A stretch of 64,000 nucleotides of DNA from Streptomyces sp. A1277 (GCF_004795015.1 NZ_SSBI01000025.1:1-64000); one strand, 5' to 3'. Shown: positions 1-8,167, counted from the first letter of the stretch. The notes: generated from the sequence alone by a model not told the origin. Program-made: numbers and translations.

Positions 1-110
1 GGGCAAGACGAAACGCGAGATCATCCGATGCCTCAAACGCTACGTCATCCGCGAGGTCTACCACCTGATCCGACCCGCACCACGGACCCTCCCCACAGCG
101 AGTTGACAAC
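1..110 (+). mobile_element. 3' end of an IS110-family-like insertion element (transposase tail)
   Basis: The first frame (bases 2-106) reads the last 34 residues of a protein beginning GKTKREIIRCLKRY and stopping with TGA at 104-106. This lysine/arginine-rich tail resembles the C-terminus of IS110/IS116/IS902 transposases (DEDD plus Transposase_20 architecture). Only about 5-12 bases separate the stop from sequence that aligns with a glycosyltransferase, which fits the very short right end of IS110 elements; these lack long terminal inverted repeats and leave no obvious target duplication. The rest of the element lies outside the window, so the family call rests on the tail alone. Confidence 0.65.
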
Positions 111-509
111 TATAGGAGCGTCAACGCCGTACGCGAACAGGGCCGCTCCGCCTGGACCTTCGGCAAGCTCCTGAACTACGGCCTGGACGGGCTGCTCTCC
201 TTCAACAACAAGCCCCTGCGCGCCGCCCTCTACCTCGGCCTGCTCCTGACCTCCCTCGCCCTCGCCTACGCCGCCTGGATCGTCGGCGTCGCCCTCGTAC
301 GAGGCGTCGACACCCCCGGATACGTCACCCTGCTCGTCGTCGTCACCGCACTCGCCGGGGTCCAGATGGTGCTGGCCGGGGTCGTCGGCGAATACGTCGG
401 CCGCATCTACTACGAGGTCAAGCGCCGCCCGCACTTCCTGGTCAAGGCCACCAACACCCGCGCCCGCACCACCGCACCGCAGGAGCCCCAGGAGTTCGTA
501 CGCCGATGA
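111..509 (+). pseudogene. Family 2 glycosyltransferase, 5'-truncated by the insertion element
   Basis: The frame ending TGA 507-509 reads YRSVNAVREQGRSAW followed by two membrane helices (about residues 40-62 and 70-92 of the fragment) and a basic tail. This is the C-terminal part of DPM1/GtrB-like polyprenyl-phosphate glycosyltransferases, which transfer a sugar to a lipid carrier at the membrane. The nucleotide-binding GT-A domain is absent: upstream sequence switches directly into the transposase tail. No good start codon with a ribosome-binding site precedes the fragment. The stop overlaps the ATG of the following GtrA gene (ATGA), showing that the two once formed a coupled pair. Disruption is directly visible; loss of function is inferred. 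Confidence 0.75.
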
Positions 510-907
510 CGCTCCCCGCACAACTCATACGTTTCGTCCTCGTCGGAGCGGTGAACACCGCCACGTACTACGGCTGCTACCTGCTGCTCCTGCACGTACT
601 GCCCTACCTGGCCGCGCACGCCCTCGCCTTCGCGCTCAGCATGACCGGCTCCTTCTTCCTCACCTCGTACGTCACCTACCGCACCCGGCCCACCTGGCGG
701 AAGTTCCTGCTCTTCCCGCTCACCAACGCCGCCAACTTCGTCATCACCACCGGCGGGGTCTACCTGCTGGTCGACGTGGCTGGATTCAGCAGCCGGTACG
801 CCCCGCCCGTCGCGGCGGCCGCCGCCATCCCCGTCACGTTCCTGCTGTCCCGCACGATCATGCTGCGGCCGGACACCCCGCCGAAACCGGCCGAGCGGGT
901 CGGCTGA
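506..907 (+). CDS. GtrA family membrane protein
   Basis: A 133-residue protein with four predicted membrane helices (about 7-30, 35-58, 66-90 and 97-120), the size and layout of the GtrA family. GtrA proteins are thought to help move polyprenyl-linked sugars across the cytoplasmic membrane for decoration of surface glycans. The ATG overlaps the stop of the truncated glycosyltransferase by four bases, so translation was probably coupled to it. With the partner broken by an insertion element, this gene may be poorly expressed or functionally orphaned. A second GtrA protein lies at 56644-57219. Confidence 0.85.
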   Translation: MTLPAQLIRFVLVGAVNTATYYGCYLLLLHVLPYLAAHALAFALSMTGSFFLTSYVTYRTRPTWRKFLLFPLTNAANFVITTGGVYLLVDVAGFSSRYAPPVAAAAAIPVTFLLSRTIMLRPDTPPKPAERVG

Positions 908-1043
908 GCCGCCCACCGGCACCCCACATCCCCAACTCCTCCCGAATCGTTGGTCGAATCAGTGGCCCGGACCAGCTCCACTGCCTAACATCGATCACCG
1001 CAAGGCCTTGTGCACCGCCGCACAATCTCCTCGGGAGGCTCCT

Positions 1044-1700
1044 TTGCACCGCCGCCGTCGCACCGCGCTCACCGTCTCCGCCGCGCTGCTCGCCGCAGCG
1101 CCGCTCCTCACCGCCTGCGGCAGCCAGGCCCACCCCGGCGCCGCGGCCGTCGTCGGCGGGGACCGGATCACGGTGTCCACCGTGCAGGCCCAGGTGGCGG
1201 ACGTACGCGAGGCGCAGGGCTCGTCCCCGCAGTCCGCCCAGCTCACCGACCAGTCCGGCCAGCTCGCCCGCGCCAAGCTGCACGGACTGATCCTGGACCG
1301 GGTCCTCGACCGGGCCGCGGCGGACGCGGGCGTCACCGTGACCCGCGCGGAGATCCAGCAGATGCGCCAGTCGGCCGTCGCGCAGTACCAGGGCGAGAAG
1401 GGCCTGCAGCAGGCCGTCCTCCAGGAGCGCTGGCTCGCCCCGGGCCAGATCGACGCCTTCCTGCGCGAGCAGATCCAGATCACCAAGCTCGGCCAGGCGC
1501 TCGGCGCCGACCCGTCCACGCCCGAGGGCACCAAGGCCATCGGCGACGCCCTGACCAACGCGTCCAAGGCGCTGAAGGTCGACGTCAACCCCCGCTACGG
1601 CACCTGGGACAACAAGCAGATCCAGCTGGCCGACTACAAGGCCCCCTGGATCTCCCAGGTCACCAAGCCCGCCCAGGCGGCCGCCGAGGCCGGGGCCTGA
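1044..1700 (+). CDS. SurA N-terminal domain lipoprotein
   Basis: A 218-residue secreted lipoprotein. The TTG at 1044 is preferred over the TTG at 1008 because GGAGG at 1034-1038 sits five bases before it. The N-terminus has an arginine cluster, a hydrophobic stretch and a lipobox LTAC with the lipidated cysteine at residue 25. The following region (AAAVVGGDRITVSTVQAQVADV) resembles the SurA/PrsA-like chaperone N-terminal domain; no parvulin PPIase domain follows. Expected role: extracytoplasmic folding or holdase activity at the membrane surface, inferred from family. It lies 33 bases upstream of mazG on the same strand. Confidence 0.8.
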   Translation: MHRRRRTALTVSAALLAAAPLLTACGSQAHPGAAAVVGGDRITVSTVQAQVADVREAQGSSPQSAQLTDQSGQLARAKLHGLILDRVLDRAAADAGVTVTRAEIQQMRQSAVAQYQGEKGLQQAVLQERWLAPGQIDAFLREQIQITKLGQALGADPSTPEGTKAIGDALTNASKALKVDVNPRYGTWDNKQIQLADYKAPWISQVTKPAQAAAEAGA

Positions 1701-1733
1701 GACCCCTGCGACGGCCGGGGTAGATTCGGCTCT

Positions 1734-2696
1734 GTGAACGCTGAAGACCCCGGCCGCATCGTCCTGCTCACCGCCAGCCACCGGGTCGCGCCCGGACTGC
1801 TGTCCTGGCCCGCCTGGCAGGCGCTGCACGCCGCCGACCGGGTGCTCTGCGGGGAGCCGGGCCAGCCGCAGCTGCCGTATCTGCGCGAGGCCGGCATCCC
1901 CGTCACCCCCGGCGTGCCCGACGCGCAGGAGCTGGTCGACGCCTGCGCGGGCGGCCGGACCGTGGTGATCGTCACCGGCGGCGAGGGCGACCAGCCGCTC
2001 ACCGAGGGCCTGGCCCGGCTGGCCGGCTCCGGGCGGGTGCGGATGCCGGACCTGGAGCTGCTGCCCGGTTCGTACGACCTGCCGGGCGCCCGCCTCCTCG
2101 ACCTGGTCCAGATCATGGACCGCATCCGCGCCGAGTGCCCGTGGACCTCGCAGAAGACCCACAAGGGCCTCGCCAAGTACGCCATCGAGGAGGCGTACGA
2201 GCTGGTCGAGGCTATCGAGGACGGCGACCGCGAGGAACTGCGCGAGGAGCTGGGCGACGTCCTGCTCCAGGTCGTCTTCCACGCGCGCATCGCCGAGGAG
2301 GACGAGGAGGAGCCGTTCTCCCTGGACGACGTCGCCGCCACCCTGATCGAGAAGCTGATCCACCGCCACCCGCACGTCTTCGGCGACGAGACCGCCGAGA
2401 CCCCGGAGGACGTCCACGCGCACTGGCTGCGCACCAAGGCGATCGAGAAGCAGCGTGCGTCGGTCACCGACGGGGTACCGCTCGGCCAGCCCGGCCTCGC
2501 CCTCGCCGCGAAGCTCGCGAGCCGGGCCCGTACCGCCGGACTCGACGTGCCGCTCCCCGAGGGCGACGACATCGGCTACCGGCTCCTCGCCCTCGCCGTC
2601 CGCGCCCAGGAGGAGGGCACCGACCCGGAGGCCGCCCTGCGCGCCGCGGGCCGCGCGTACCGGGACGCCATCAGGACGGCGGAGGGCACCGGATAA
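1734..2696 (+). CDS. mazG: Nucleoside triphosphate pyrophosphohydrolase MazG
   Basis: A 320-residue protein starting at GTG 1734. The C-terminal half contains the MazG fold: CPWTSQKTH near residues 132-140, the metal-binding helix EEAYELVEAI near 151-160 and EELGDVLLQVVFH near 172-184. These acidic residues coordinate Mg2+ for hydrolysis of (d)NTPs to NMP and pyrophosphate. The N-terminal about 110 residues look like the shortened tetrapyrrole-methylase-like domain that accompanies actinobacterial MazG. A second, shorter MazG-like segment probably occupies residues 220-315. Role: nucleotide-pool sanitation in the cytoplasm. Confidence 0.93.
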   Translation: MNAEDPGRIVLLTASHRVAPGLLSWPAWQALHAADRVLCGEPGQPQLPYLREAGIPVTPGVPDAQELVDACAGGRTVVIVTGGEGDQPLTEGLARLAGSGRVRMPDLELLPGSYDLPGARLLDLVQIMDRIRAECPWTSQKTHKGLAKYAIEEAYELVEAIEDGDREELREELGDVLLQVVFHARIAEEDEEEPFSLDDVAATLIEKLIHRHPHVFGDETAETPEDVHAHWLRTKAIEKQRASVTDGVPLGQPGLALAAKLASRARTAGLDVPLPEGDDIGYRLLALAVRAQEEGTDPEAALRAAGRAYRDAIRTAEGTG

Positions 2697-2705
2697 CGTC
2701 GGGGA

Positions 2706-4196
2706 GTGAACGACAGCCCCGCCGACACCCCGGCCGACCGCCCAGCCGACGCCCCGGCCGACCGCTCCGCGGACCGCCCGGTCGGCCGCTCCGCGGACCG
2801 CCCGGCCGACCGCCCCGCGGACCGCCCCGCGGACCGCCCCGCGGACCGCCCGGCCGACCGCCCGGCCGACCGCCCCGTCGAAGCCGCGTCCGTACCCGCC
2901 GGATGCCCCGCCCACACGTCCCCCGGCGCCGTGCCACCCGCGCCCGAGCTCTTCACGTGGGAGTTCGCCACCGACCCGTACCCCGCCTACGCCTGGCTGC
3001 GCGAGCACAGCCCCGTGCACCGCACCACGCTGCCCAGCGGGGTCGATGCCTGGCTGGTGACGCGGTACGCGGACGCGCGGGAGGCCCTCGCCGACGCCCG
3101 GCTGTCCAAGAACCCGGCGCACCATGCCGAGCCCGCGCACGCCAAGGGCAAGACCGGCATCCCGGGCGAGCGCAAGGCCGAGCTGATGACGCATCTGCTC
3201 AACATCGATCCGCCCGACCACACCCGGCTGCGCCGCCTGGTGTCCAAGGCGTTCACCCCCCGGCGCATCGCGCAGTTCGCGCCCCGGGTGCAGGAGCTGA
3301 CCGACCGGCTCATCGACGGGTTCGTCGAGAAGGGCGAGGCGGACCTCATCCACGAGTTCGCCTTCCCGCTCCCCATCTACGCGATCTGCGACCTGCTCGG
3401 CGTTCCGCGCGAGGACCAGGACGACTTCCGGGACTGGGCGGGCATGATGATCCGCCACGGCGGCGGACCGCGCGGCGGGGTGGCCCGGTCGGTGAAGAAG
3501 ATGCGGGCCTATCTCCTCGAACTGATCCACCGCAAGCGCGAGAACCCCGGCGACGACCTGATCTCCGGGCTGATCCGGGCGAGCGACCACGGCGAGCACC
3601 TGACCGAGAACGAGGCCGCTGCGATGGCCTTCATCCTCCTGTTCGCCGGCTTCGAGACCACAGTGAATCTGATCGGCAACGGCGTGCACACCCTGCTCGG
3701 CCACCCGGCCGAGCGGGAGCGGCTGCAGCGCTCCCTGACGGCGGGGGAGAGCGGCCTGCTGGCCACCGGGGTGGAGGAACTGCTGCGTTACGACGGCCCG
3801 GTGGAGCTGGCGACCTGGCGGTTCGCCACGGAGCCGCTGACCATCGGCGGGCAGCGCGTCGGCGAGGGCGACCCGGTGCTCGTGGTGCTCGCGGCGGCCG
3901 ACCGGGACCCCGCGCGGTTCGACGGACCGGACACGCTGGACCTGTCACGGCGCGACAATCAGCACCTCGGCTACGGTCACGGCATTCATTACTGTCCGGG
4001 AGCGCCGCTCGCCCGGCTGGAGGGGCAGGCCGCGCTCGCCACGCTGCTGACGCGCCTTCCGGACCTGCGACTTGCGGGGGAACCTGCCGATTTGCGCTGG
4101 CGTGGCGGGCTCATCATGCGCGGATTGCGCACGCTGCCGGTGCGGTTCACGCCCGGTGCGCGGGTCGGCGAAGGTGACACTCTGTCAACTCTGTGA
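2706..4196 (+). CDS. Cytochrome P450, CYP107-like
   Basis: A 496-residue P450. Visible landmarks are the I-helix AGFETT near residue 314, the K-helix ExxR within VEELLRYDG near 356-360 and the haem-ligand loop GHGIHYCPGAPLAR with the cysteine at residue 430. P450s insert one oxygen atom into a substrate using electrons from ferredoxin; the substrate is unknown. Synteny with rpf/enolase suggests the orthologue of S. coelicolor CYP107U1, recalled as affecting sporulation. The GTG start at 2706 lies nine bases after mazG. The protein carries an unusual about 55-residue N-terminal extension of Pro-Ala-Asp-Arg repeats ahead of the normal P450 start, so the true initiation site could be further in. 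Confidence 0.88.
   Translation: MNDSPADTPADRPADAPADRSADRPVGRSADRPADRPADRPADRPADRPADRPADRPVEAASVPAGCPAHTSPGAVPPAPELFTWEFATDPYPAYAWLREHSPVHRTTLPSGVDAWLVTRYADAREALADARLSKNPAHHAEPAHAKGKTGIPGERKAELMTHLLNIDPPDHTRLRRLVSKAFTPRRIAQFAPRVQELTDRLIDGFVEKGEADLIHEFAFPLPIYAICDLLGVPREDQDDFRDWAGMMIRHGGGPRGGVARSVKKMRAYLLELIHRKRENPGDDLISGLIRASDHGEHLTENEAAAMAFILLFAGFETTVNLIGNGVHTLLGHPAERERLQRSLTAGESGLLATGVEELLRYDGPVELATWRFATEPLTIGGQRVGEGDPVLVVLAAADRDPARFDGPDTLDLSRRDNQHLGYGHGIHYCPGAPLARLEGQAALATLLTRLPDLRLAGEPADLRWRGGLIMRGLRTLPVRFTPGARVGEGDTLSTL
2721..2880 (+). repeat. 12-bp-based tandem repeat coding PADR units at the P450 N-terminus
   Basis: The segment is built from variants of a 12-base unit (GACCGCCCCGCG and GACCGCCCGGCC), about 12-13 copies, encoding Pro-Ala-Asp-Arg or Ser-Ala-Asp-Arg. 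Nearly identical neighbouring units alternate Ala codons GCG and GCC, the signature of slippage or unequal crossover. The repeat is in frame, so copy-number change would lengthen or shorten the P450 without a frameshift. Confidence 0.85.
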
Positions 4197-4302
4197 CTTT
4201 CGCGTGATCTCTGCTGCATCGACTTGTGACTCGCGTTCGAGTCCCGCTAGGTTCACCGTTCGACTCACCAGTCGCTTGTCAGTCACACGGAAGGCATCTC
4301 CC

Positions 4303-5343
4303 ATGGGCTCCGCGAACGGCAGACACCGTCGCCCTCGTCAGGCACCCGCCATCGTCGTCGCCGCAGGCGTCACCGGCTCGGCCATCGCCATCCCGCTGCT
4401 CGGCGCGGCGGGCGCGCACGCGGCGGACGCCTCGACCTGGGACCGGGTGGCCGAGTGCGAGAGCGGCGGCATGTGGAGCGCCGACCTCGGCAACGGCTCC
4501 TACGGTGGGCTCCAGTTCACGCCGGAGCTCTGGAAGGCGTACGGAGGTGAGTCCTACGCCGAGCGCGCGGACCTCGCCAGCCGCTCGCAGCAGATCGCCG
4601 TGGCCGAGAAGGTGCTGGCCGACAAGGGGCCGAAGGCGTGGCCCAGCTGTGCGGTGGTCTCCGGGCTCACGAAGGACGCGGGGGCGGCCGGCGCCGACCC
4701 GGGCAGCACGCCCTCCGACAGCCCGTCCCGGAGCGCGGACGCGGGCCTGGACGCGGGTCTGGGCACCGACCCGGCCGACGACGCGTCCTCGAAGGCGTCC
4801 GGCGCGCCCTCGGCCCGGGCCACGGGTGACGCGAGTGGCGGGGCCACCGGAAAGGCCGCCGACAAGAGCGCGGACGAGAGTGCGGGCAGGAGCGCGGACC
4901 GGAAGGCCGGCAAGGGCGCCGCGGACACGTCCGCCTCCCCCTCGGCCTCCTCGTCGGCCGATCCGTCCGGCGCGCCGTCCGCCGGCCCCTCGGGCTCCTC
5001 CGCCTCCACCGACCCGTCCGGCGGCGCCTCGGACGGCACGCGGGAGACGGGCGGCAAGCACCGGGGCGCCCCGGCCGCCGACGACGCCGCCGAGGCGGAC
5101 AGCGGCCGTGACACGGGGCGGCACGCCTCGCGGGGTGACGGTGAGGCACGCGACGCCGGTGCGCGGGAAGCTGACGGCACGTACACCGTCCGGCCGGGCG
5201 ACAACCTGTGGGCGATCGCCGAGGCGCAGGAGCTGCCCGGCGGCTGGACCGGGCTGTACGAGGCGAACAAGGCCGAGGTGGGTCCCGACCCGGACCTCAT
5301 CCTCCCCGGCCAGAACCTCGATCTCGCACTTGACGCCGAGTGA
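4303..5343 (+). CDS. Resuscitation-promoting-factor-like transglycosylase with LysM domain
   Basis: A 346-residue secreted protein with ATG at 4303 shortly after GGAAGG. Signal peptide residues 1 to about 40 end in AHA. The Rpf/lysozyme-like domain (about 44-120) shows CESGG with the probable catalytic glutamate at residue 53 and the conserved YGGLQF. A long Ser/Ala/Asp/Lys-rich low-complexity linker (about 125-300) follows, then a C-terminal LysM motif (YTVRPGDNLWAIA, about 302-345) that binds peptidoglycan. Rpf proteins cleave peptidoglycan and promote germination or resuscitation. It has only about 105 bases of leader and no recognisable riboswitch, unlike its paralogue at 5821. Confidence 0.9.
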   Translation: MGSANGRHRRPRQAPAIVVAAGVTGSAIAIPLLGAAGAHAADASTWDRVAECESGGMWSADLGNGSYGGLQFTPELWKAYGGESYAERADLASRSQQIAVAEKVLADKGPKAWPSCAVVSGLTKDAGAAGADPGSTPSDSPSRSADAGLDAGLGTDPADDASSKASGAPSARATGDASGGATGKAADKSADESAGRSADRKAGKGAADTSASPSASSSADPSGAPSAGPSGSSASTDPSGGASDGTRETGGKHRGAPAADDAAEADSGRDTGRHASRGDGEARDAGAREADGTYTVRPGDNLWAIAEAQELPGGWTGLYEANKAEVGPDPDLILPGQNLDLALDAE

Positions 5344-5390
5344 GCGCGGCCCGGTGAGCAGCTGAGAACGCCCCGAATTTTGGGTGGCTT

Positions 5391-5436
5391 AAGAGACCTA
5401 TGTCCCACTTTTGATCAAGTGAGACATGGGTCTCTT
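5391..5436 (+). terminator. 20-bp hairpin between the two rpf-like genes
   Basis: AAGAGACCTATGTCCCACTT (5391-5410) pairs with bases 5417-5436 over 18 Watson-Crick pairs, one wobble and one mismatch around a six-base TTGATC loop. It is AT-richer than its surroundings and lies 48 bases after the first rpf stop. A smaller palindrome TGCGTGA-AC-TCACGCA follows at 5437-5452. A factor-independent terminator insulating the first rpf gene from the riboswitch-controlled second is the simplest reading. No U-tract follows, which is common in Streptomyces. Confidence 0.6.
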
Positions 5437-5599
5437 TGCGTGAACTCACGCATCTTGTCCGGGAGGTCCCTCCACATCCGTTCCGACCTGCACAAATGAG
5501 GGCTCATCGGATGCTCGTACGGGATGATTATCCGGTATGTCCATCTTTGAATATGAGGGTTGCGTGTGTTTACGGTCGGAACCGCTCGCACCGCGGGCC

Positions 5600-5810
5600 C
5601 CGTCGACCGTCACGCCGAATCCTGCCGTCGGTCGAAGGGAACAGACGCGTAAAGCGCCGTAGGCAGGAGCGGGGGACCCAGGTAAGCGCCGGGCCCGATC
5701 GTCGCAAGACGCATCAGGACCGGCTTGGGGTGAAGTCGTGCGCTAGGACGTGCGACCGGGCAACTCACTTGGCCCGAACCCGACAGCTCACCTCGCAGGC
5801 GTCGGTGAGG
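5600..5810 (+). promoter_or_regulatory. c-di-AMP (ydaO/yuaA) riboswitch
   Basis: The leader of the second rpf-like gene contains the diagnostic ydaO blocks in order: CGCCGAATCCTGCC at 5613-5626, GGCAGGAGCGGGGGACCCAG from about 5661, TTGGGGTGAAG near 5726, GGGCAACTC near 5759 and CCCGAACCCGACAGCTCACC at 5773-5792, then CGCAGGCGTCGG. The ribosome-binding site GGAG (5809-5812) directly follows the aptamer. In actinomycetes this class binds cyclic di-AMP and switches off cell-wall hydrolase genes; coupling to osmotic or germination signals follows from that knowledge. Exact ends are approximate. Confidence 0.93.
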
Positions 5811-5820
5811 AGAAGTCTCG

Positions 5821-6567
5821 ATGCTGCTCAACAGCAAGGGCAACAAGCACCGCCGCCCGTCCAAGCTCGTCCGGATCGCCACCCTCGCCGGTGTCACCGG
5901 TGCCGCCGTCGCCGTGCCGCTGATGGGCGCGACCGGTGCCTCCGCCGCGTCCGTCGCCACGTGGGACGCCGTCGCGCAGTGCGAGTCCGGCGGCAACTGG
6001 TCCATCAACACCGGCAACGGCTACTACGGCGGCCTGCAGTTCTCCCAGTCCAGCTGGGCCGCCGCCGGCGGTACCCAGTACGCGCCCCGTGCCGACCTGG
6101 CCACCAAGGCCCAGCAGATCGCCACCGCCGAGAAGCTCCTCGCCATGCAGGGTCCGGGCGCCTGGTCCTGCGCCGGTGCCGGCAACCTGAGCAACGACGG
6201 CGTCGACCCGGGCGTCGACACCGGCTCCGGTGCCGCCAAGACCGAGACCGCTCCCAAGCAGCAGTCCGCGCCGGTCCAGAAGGCCGAGCCGAAGAAGGCC
6301 GAGCGCACCGAGGCTCCGGCCACCAACCGCTCGGACCGCTCGGACGCCCCGAAGAAGGCCGCGAAGAAGACGGTCACCACCCCGACCGGCGAGAAGGTCG
6401 AGAAGGGTGACGGCGAGTACAAGGTCGTCGCCGGCGACTCCCTGAGCAAGATCGCCGCCGACCACAAGGTCAAGGGCGGCTGGGAGCAGCTGTTCAAGCT
6501 GAACAAGGACATCGTCGAGGACGCCGACCTCATCTACCCGGGTCAGCAGCTCCACCTGACGAAGTAG
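5821..6567 (+). CDS. rpfA: Rpf-like transglycosylase with LysM domain, riboswitch-controlled
   Basis: A 248-residue secreted protein. Signal peptide to about residue 42 (GASAAS), Rpf domain about 44-115 with CESGGNWSINTGNGYYGG and catalytic glutamate at residue 55, Ala/Pro/Lys-rich linker, and C-terminal LysM (about 200-247, YKVVAGDSLSKIA). It is expected to cleave peptidoglycan and assist spore germination and outgrowth. The upstream c-di-AMP riboswitch matches the arrangement described for Streptomyces rpfA, hence the symbol. It differs from the paralogue at 4303 by a much shorter linker. A strong hairpin follows. Confidence 0.92.
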   Translation: MLLNSKGNKHRRPSKLVRIATLAGVTGAAVAVPLMGATGASAASVATWDAVAQCESGGNWSINTGNGYYGGLQFSQSSWAAAGGTQYAPRADLATKAQQIATAEKLLAMQGPGAWSCAGAGNLSNDGVDPGVDTGSGAAKTETAPKQQSAPVQKAEPKKAERTEAPATNRSDRSDAPKKAAKKTVTTPTGEKVEKGDGEYKVVAGDSLSKIAADHKVKGGWEQLFKLNKDIVEDADLIYPGQQLHLTK

Positions 6568-6598
6568 TCGCGATCCCTCCTCGCTGATCGCCCATGCC

Positions 6599-6645
6599 GC
6601 CCCGGCCCGGCGCGCACCTTCCCCCCGTGCGTGCCGGGCCGGGGC
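6599..6645 (+). terminator. Terminator hairpin after the second rpf-like gene
   Basis: GCCCCGGCCCGGCGCGCAC (6599-6617) pairs with 6627-6645 over 19 bp (one G-U) with a nine-base loop, 32 bases after the stop. Confidence 0.75.
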
Positions 6646-6706
6646 ACGGCGCTTTCCGCGGTGGTCCCGCGGCGGGCGGCCGGGCGCGATCGTTCAACAG
6701 TTGTAG

Positions 6707-6720
6707 TTACTGACCAGTAA
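6707..6720. promoter_or_regulatory. Palindrome TTACTG-AC-CAGTAA, candidate TetR-type operator
   Basis: A perfect 6-bp inverted repeat with a two-base spacer in the enolase leader (6646-6880), where the local sequence is unusually AT-rich. TTAC-rich palindromes of this form are typical of TetR-family repressors in actinomycetes. No such regulator gene lies nearby. The enolase promoter is probably downstream, with TTAGGCT near 6811 as a possible -10 region. Confidence 0.4.
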
Positions 6721-6880
6721 TCACCTGGCGCTTTGCCCTGCCGTGCCCGCCCTTGGGTCCTTTTTCGTCCCAGGGGACGGGCGGTCGGCCGACGGAGACG
6801 GCCGGGCCGGTTAGGCTCTTGTCGCAAGGCCAGAGTGACCCTGCACAACCAGTGTCATATCCCAGAAGGAGATGCCCCTC

Positions 6881-8167
6881 GTGCCGTCCATCGACGTCGT
6901 CGTAGCCCGGGAAATCCTCGACTCCCGGGGCAACCCCACGGTCGAGGTCGAGGTTGGCCTCGACGACGGCAGCACCGGTCGTGCTGCTGTTCCGTCCGGC
7001 GCCTCCACCGGTGCGTTCGAGGCCATTGAGCTTCGCGACGGCGACCCCAACCGCTACCAGGGCAAGGGCGTCGAGAAGGCCGTCCTCGCCGTGATCGAGC
7101 AGATCGGCCCGGAGCTCGTCGGCTACGACGCCACCGAGCAGCGCCTCATCGACCAGGCGATGTTCGACCTGGACGCCACGGAGAACAAGGGCTCGCTCGG
7201 CGCGAACGCCATCCTCGGCGTCTCCCTCGCCGTCGCGCACGCCGCCTCCGAGGCATCCGACCTGCCGCTGTTCCGCTACCTCGGTGGCCCGAACGCGCAC
7301 CTGCTGCCCGTCCCGATGATGAACATCCTCAACGGCGGGTCGCACGCCGACTCCAACGTGGACATCCAGGAGTTCATGATCGCGCCCATCGGCGCCGAGT
7401 CGTTCTCCGAGGCGCTGCGCTGGGGCGCCGAGGTCTACCACACGCTGAAGAAGGTCCTGAAGACCAAGGGCCTGTCCACCGGCCTCGGCGACGAGGGCGG
7501 CTTCGCGCCGAACCTGGAGTCCAACCGCGCCGCCCTCGACCTCATCATCGAGGCCATCAAGGAGGCCGGCTACGCCCCGGGCAAGGACATCGCGCTCGCG
7601 CTCGACGTCGCCGCGTCCGAGTTCTACAAGGACGGCTCGTACGAGTTCGAGGGCAAGACCCGCTCGGCCGCCGAGATGACCGAGTACTACGAGGAGCTGG
7701 TCTCCGCGTACCCGCTGGTCTCCATCGAGGACCCGCTGTACGAGGACGACTGGGCCGGCTGGAAGGTCATCACCGACAAGCTCGGCGCCAAGGTGCAGAT
7801 CGTCGGCGACGACCTCTTCGTCACCAACCCGGAGCGCCTGGCCCGCGGCATCGAGGAGGGCTCCGCCAACGCCCTGCTCGTCAAGGTCAACCAGATCGGT
7901 TCGCTGACCGAGACCCTGGACGCCGTCGAGCTGGCCCAGCGCAACGGCTTCAAGTGCATGATGTCCCACCGCTCCGGCGAGACCGAGGACGTCACCATCG
8001 CCGACCTCGCGGTCGCCGTGAACTGCGGTCAGATCAAGACCGGCGCCCCGGCCCGTTCGGACCGCGTCGCCAAGTACAACCAGCTGCTGCGCATCGAGGA
8101 GATCCTCGACGACGCCGCGGTGTACGCGGGCCGCTCGGCGTTCCCGCGGTTTCGCTCCGCGAACTGA
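6881..8167 (+). CDS. eno: Enolase (2-phosphoglycerate dehydratase)
   Basis: A 428-residue enolase converting 2-phosphoglycerate to phosphoenolpyruvate in glycolysis. The full family sequence is visible: SRGNPTVEVEV at the N-terminus, SGASTGAFEA, MNILNGGSHADSNVDIQE, the catalytic loop LGDEGGFAPN, Mg2+ ligands in ALDVAASE, SIEDPLYEDD and VGDDLFVTNP, catalytic lysine in LLVKVNQIG, and SHRSGETED near the C-terminus. GTG 6881 is chosen over the in-frame ATG at 6872 because AGAAGGAG (6864-6871) abuts the ATG but sits nine bases before the GTG. Confidence 0.98.
   Translation: MPSIDVVVAREILDSRGNPTVEVEVGLDDGSTGRAAVPSGASTGAFEAIELRDGDPNRYQGKGVEKAVLAVIEQIGPELVGYDATEQRLIDQAMFDLDATENKGSLGANAILGVSLAVAHAASEASDLPLFRYLGGPNAHLLPVPMMNILNGGSHADSNVDIQEFMIAPIGAESFSEALRWGAEVYHTLKKVLKTKGLSTGLGDEGGFAPNLESNRAALDLIIEAIKEAGYAPGKDIALALDVAASEFYKDGSYEFEGKTRSAAEMTEYYEELVSAYPLVSIEDPLYEDDWAGWKVITDKLGAKVQIVGDDLFVTNPERLARGIEEGSANALLVKVNQIGSLTETLDAVELAQRNGFKCMMSHRSGETEDVTIADLAVAVNCGQIKTGAPARSDRVAKYNQLLRIEEILDDAAVYAGRSAFPRFRSAN

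Noticed and set aside
858..3704. Very long stop-free frame on the minus strand antisense to lipoprotein, MazG and P450 genes
   Set aside because: High-GC third-position bias produces long antisense frames; the product is Gly/Val/Asp/Arg-rich with no domain, and the plus strand carries clear families.
6872..6874. ATG as enolase start
   Set aside because: It directly abuts the AGAAGGAG ribosome-binding site; the GTG at 6881 has normal spacing and gives the usual Streptomyces N-terminus.
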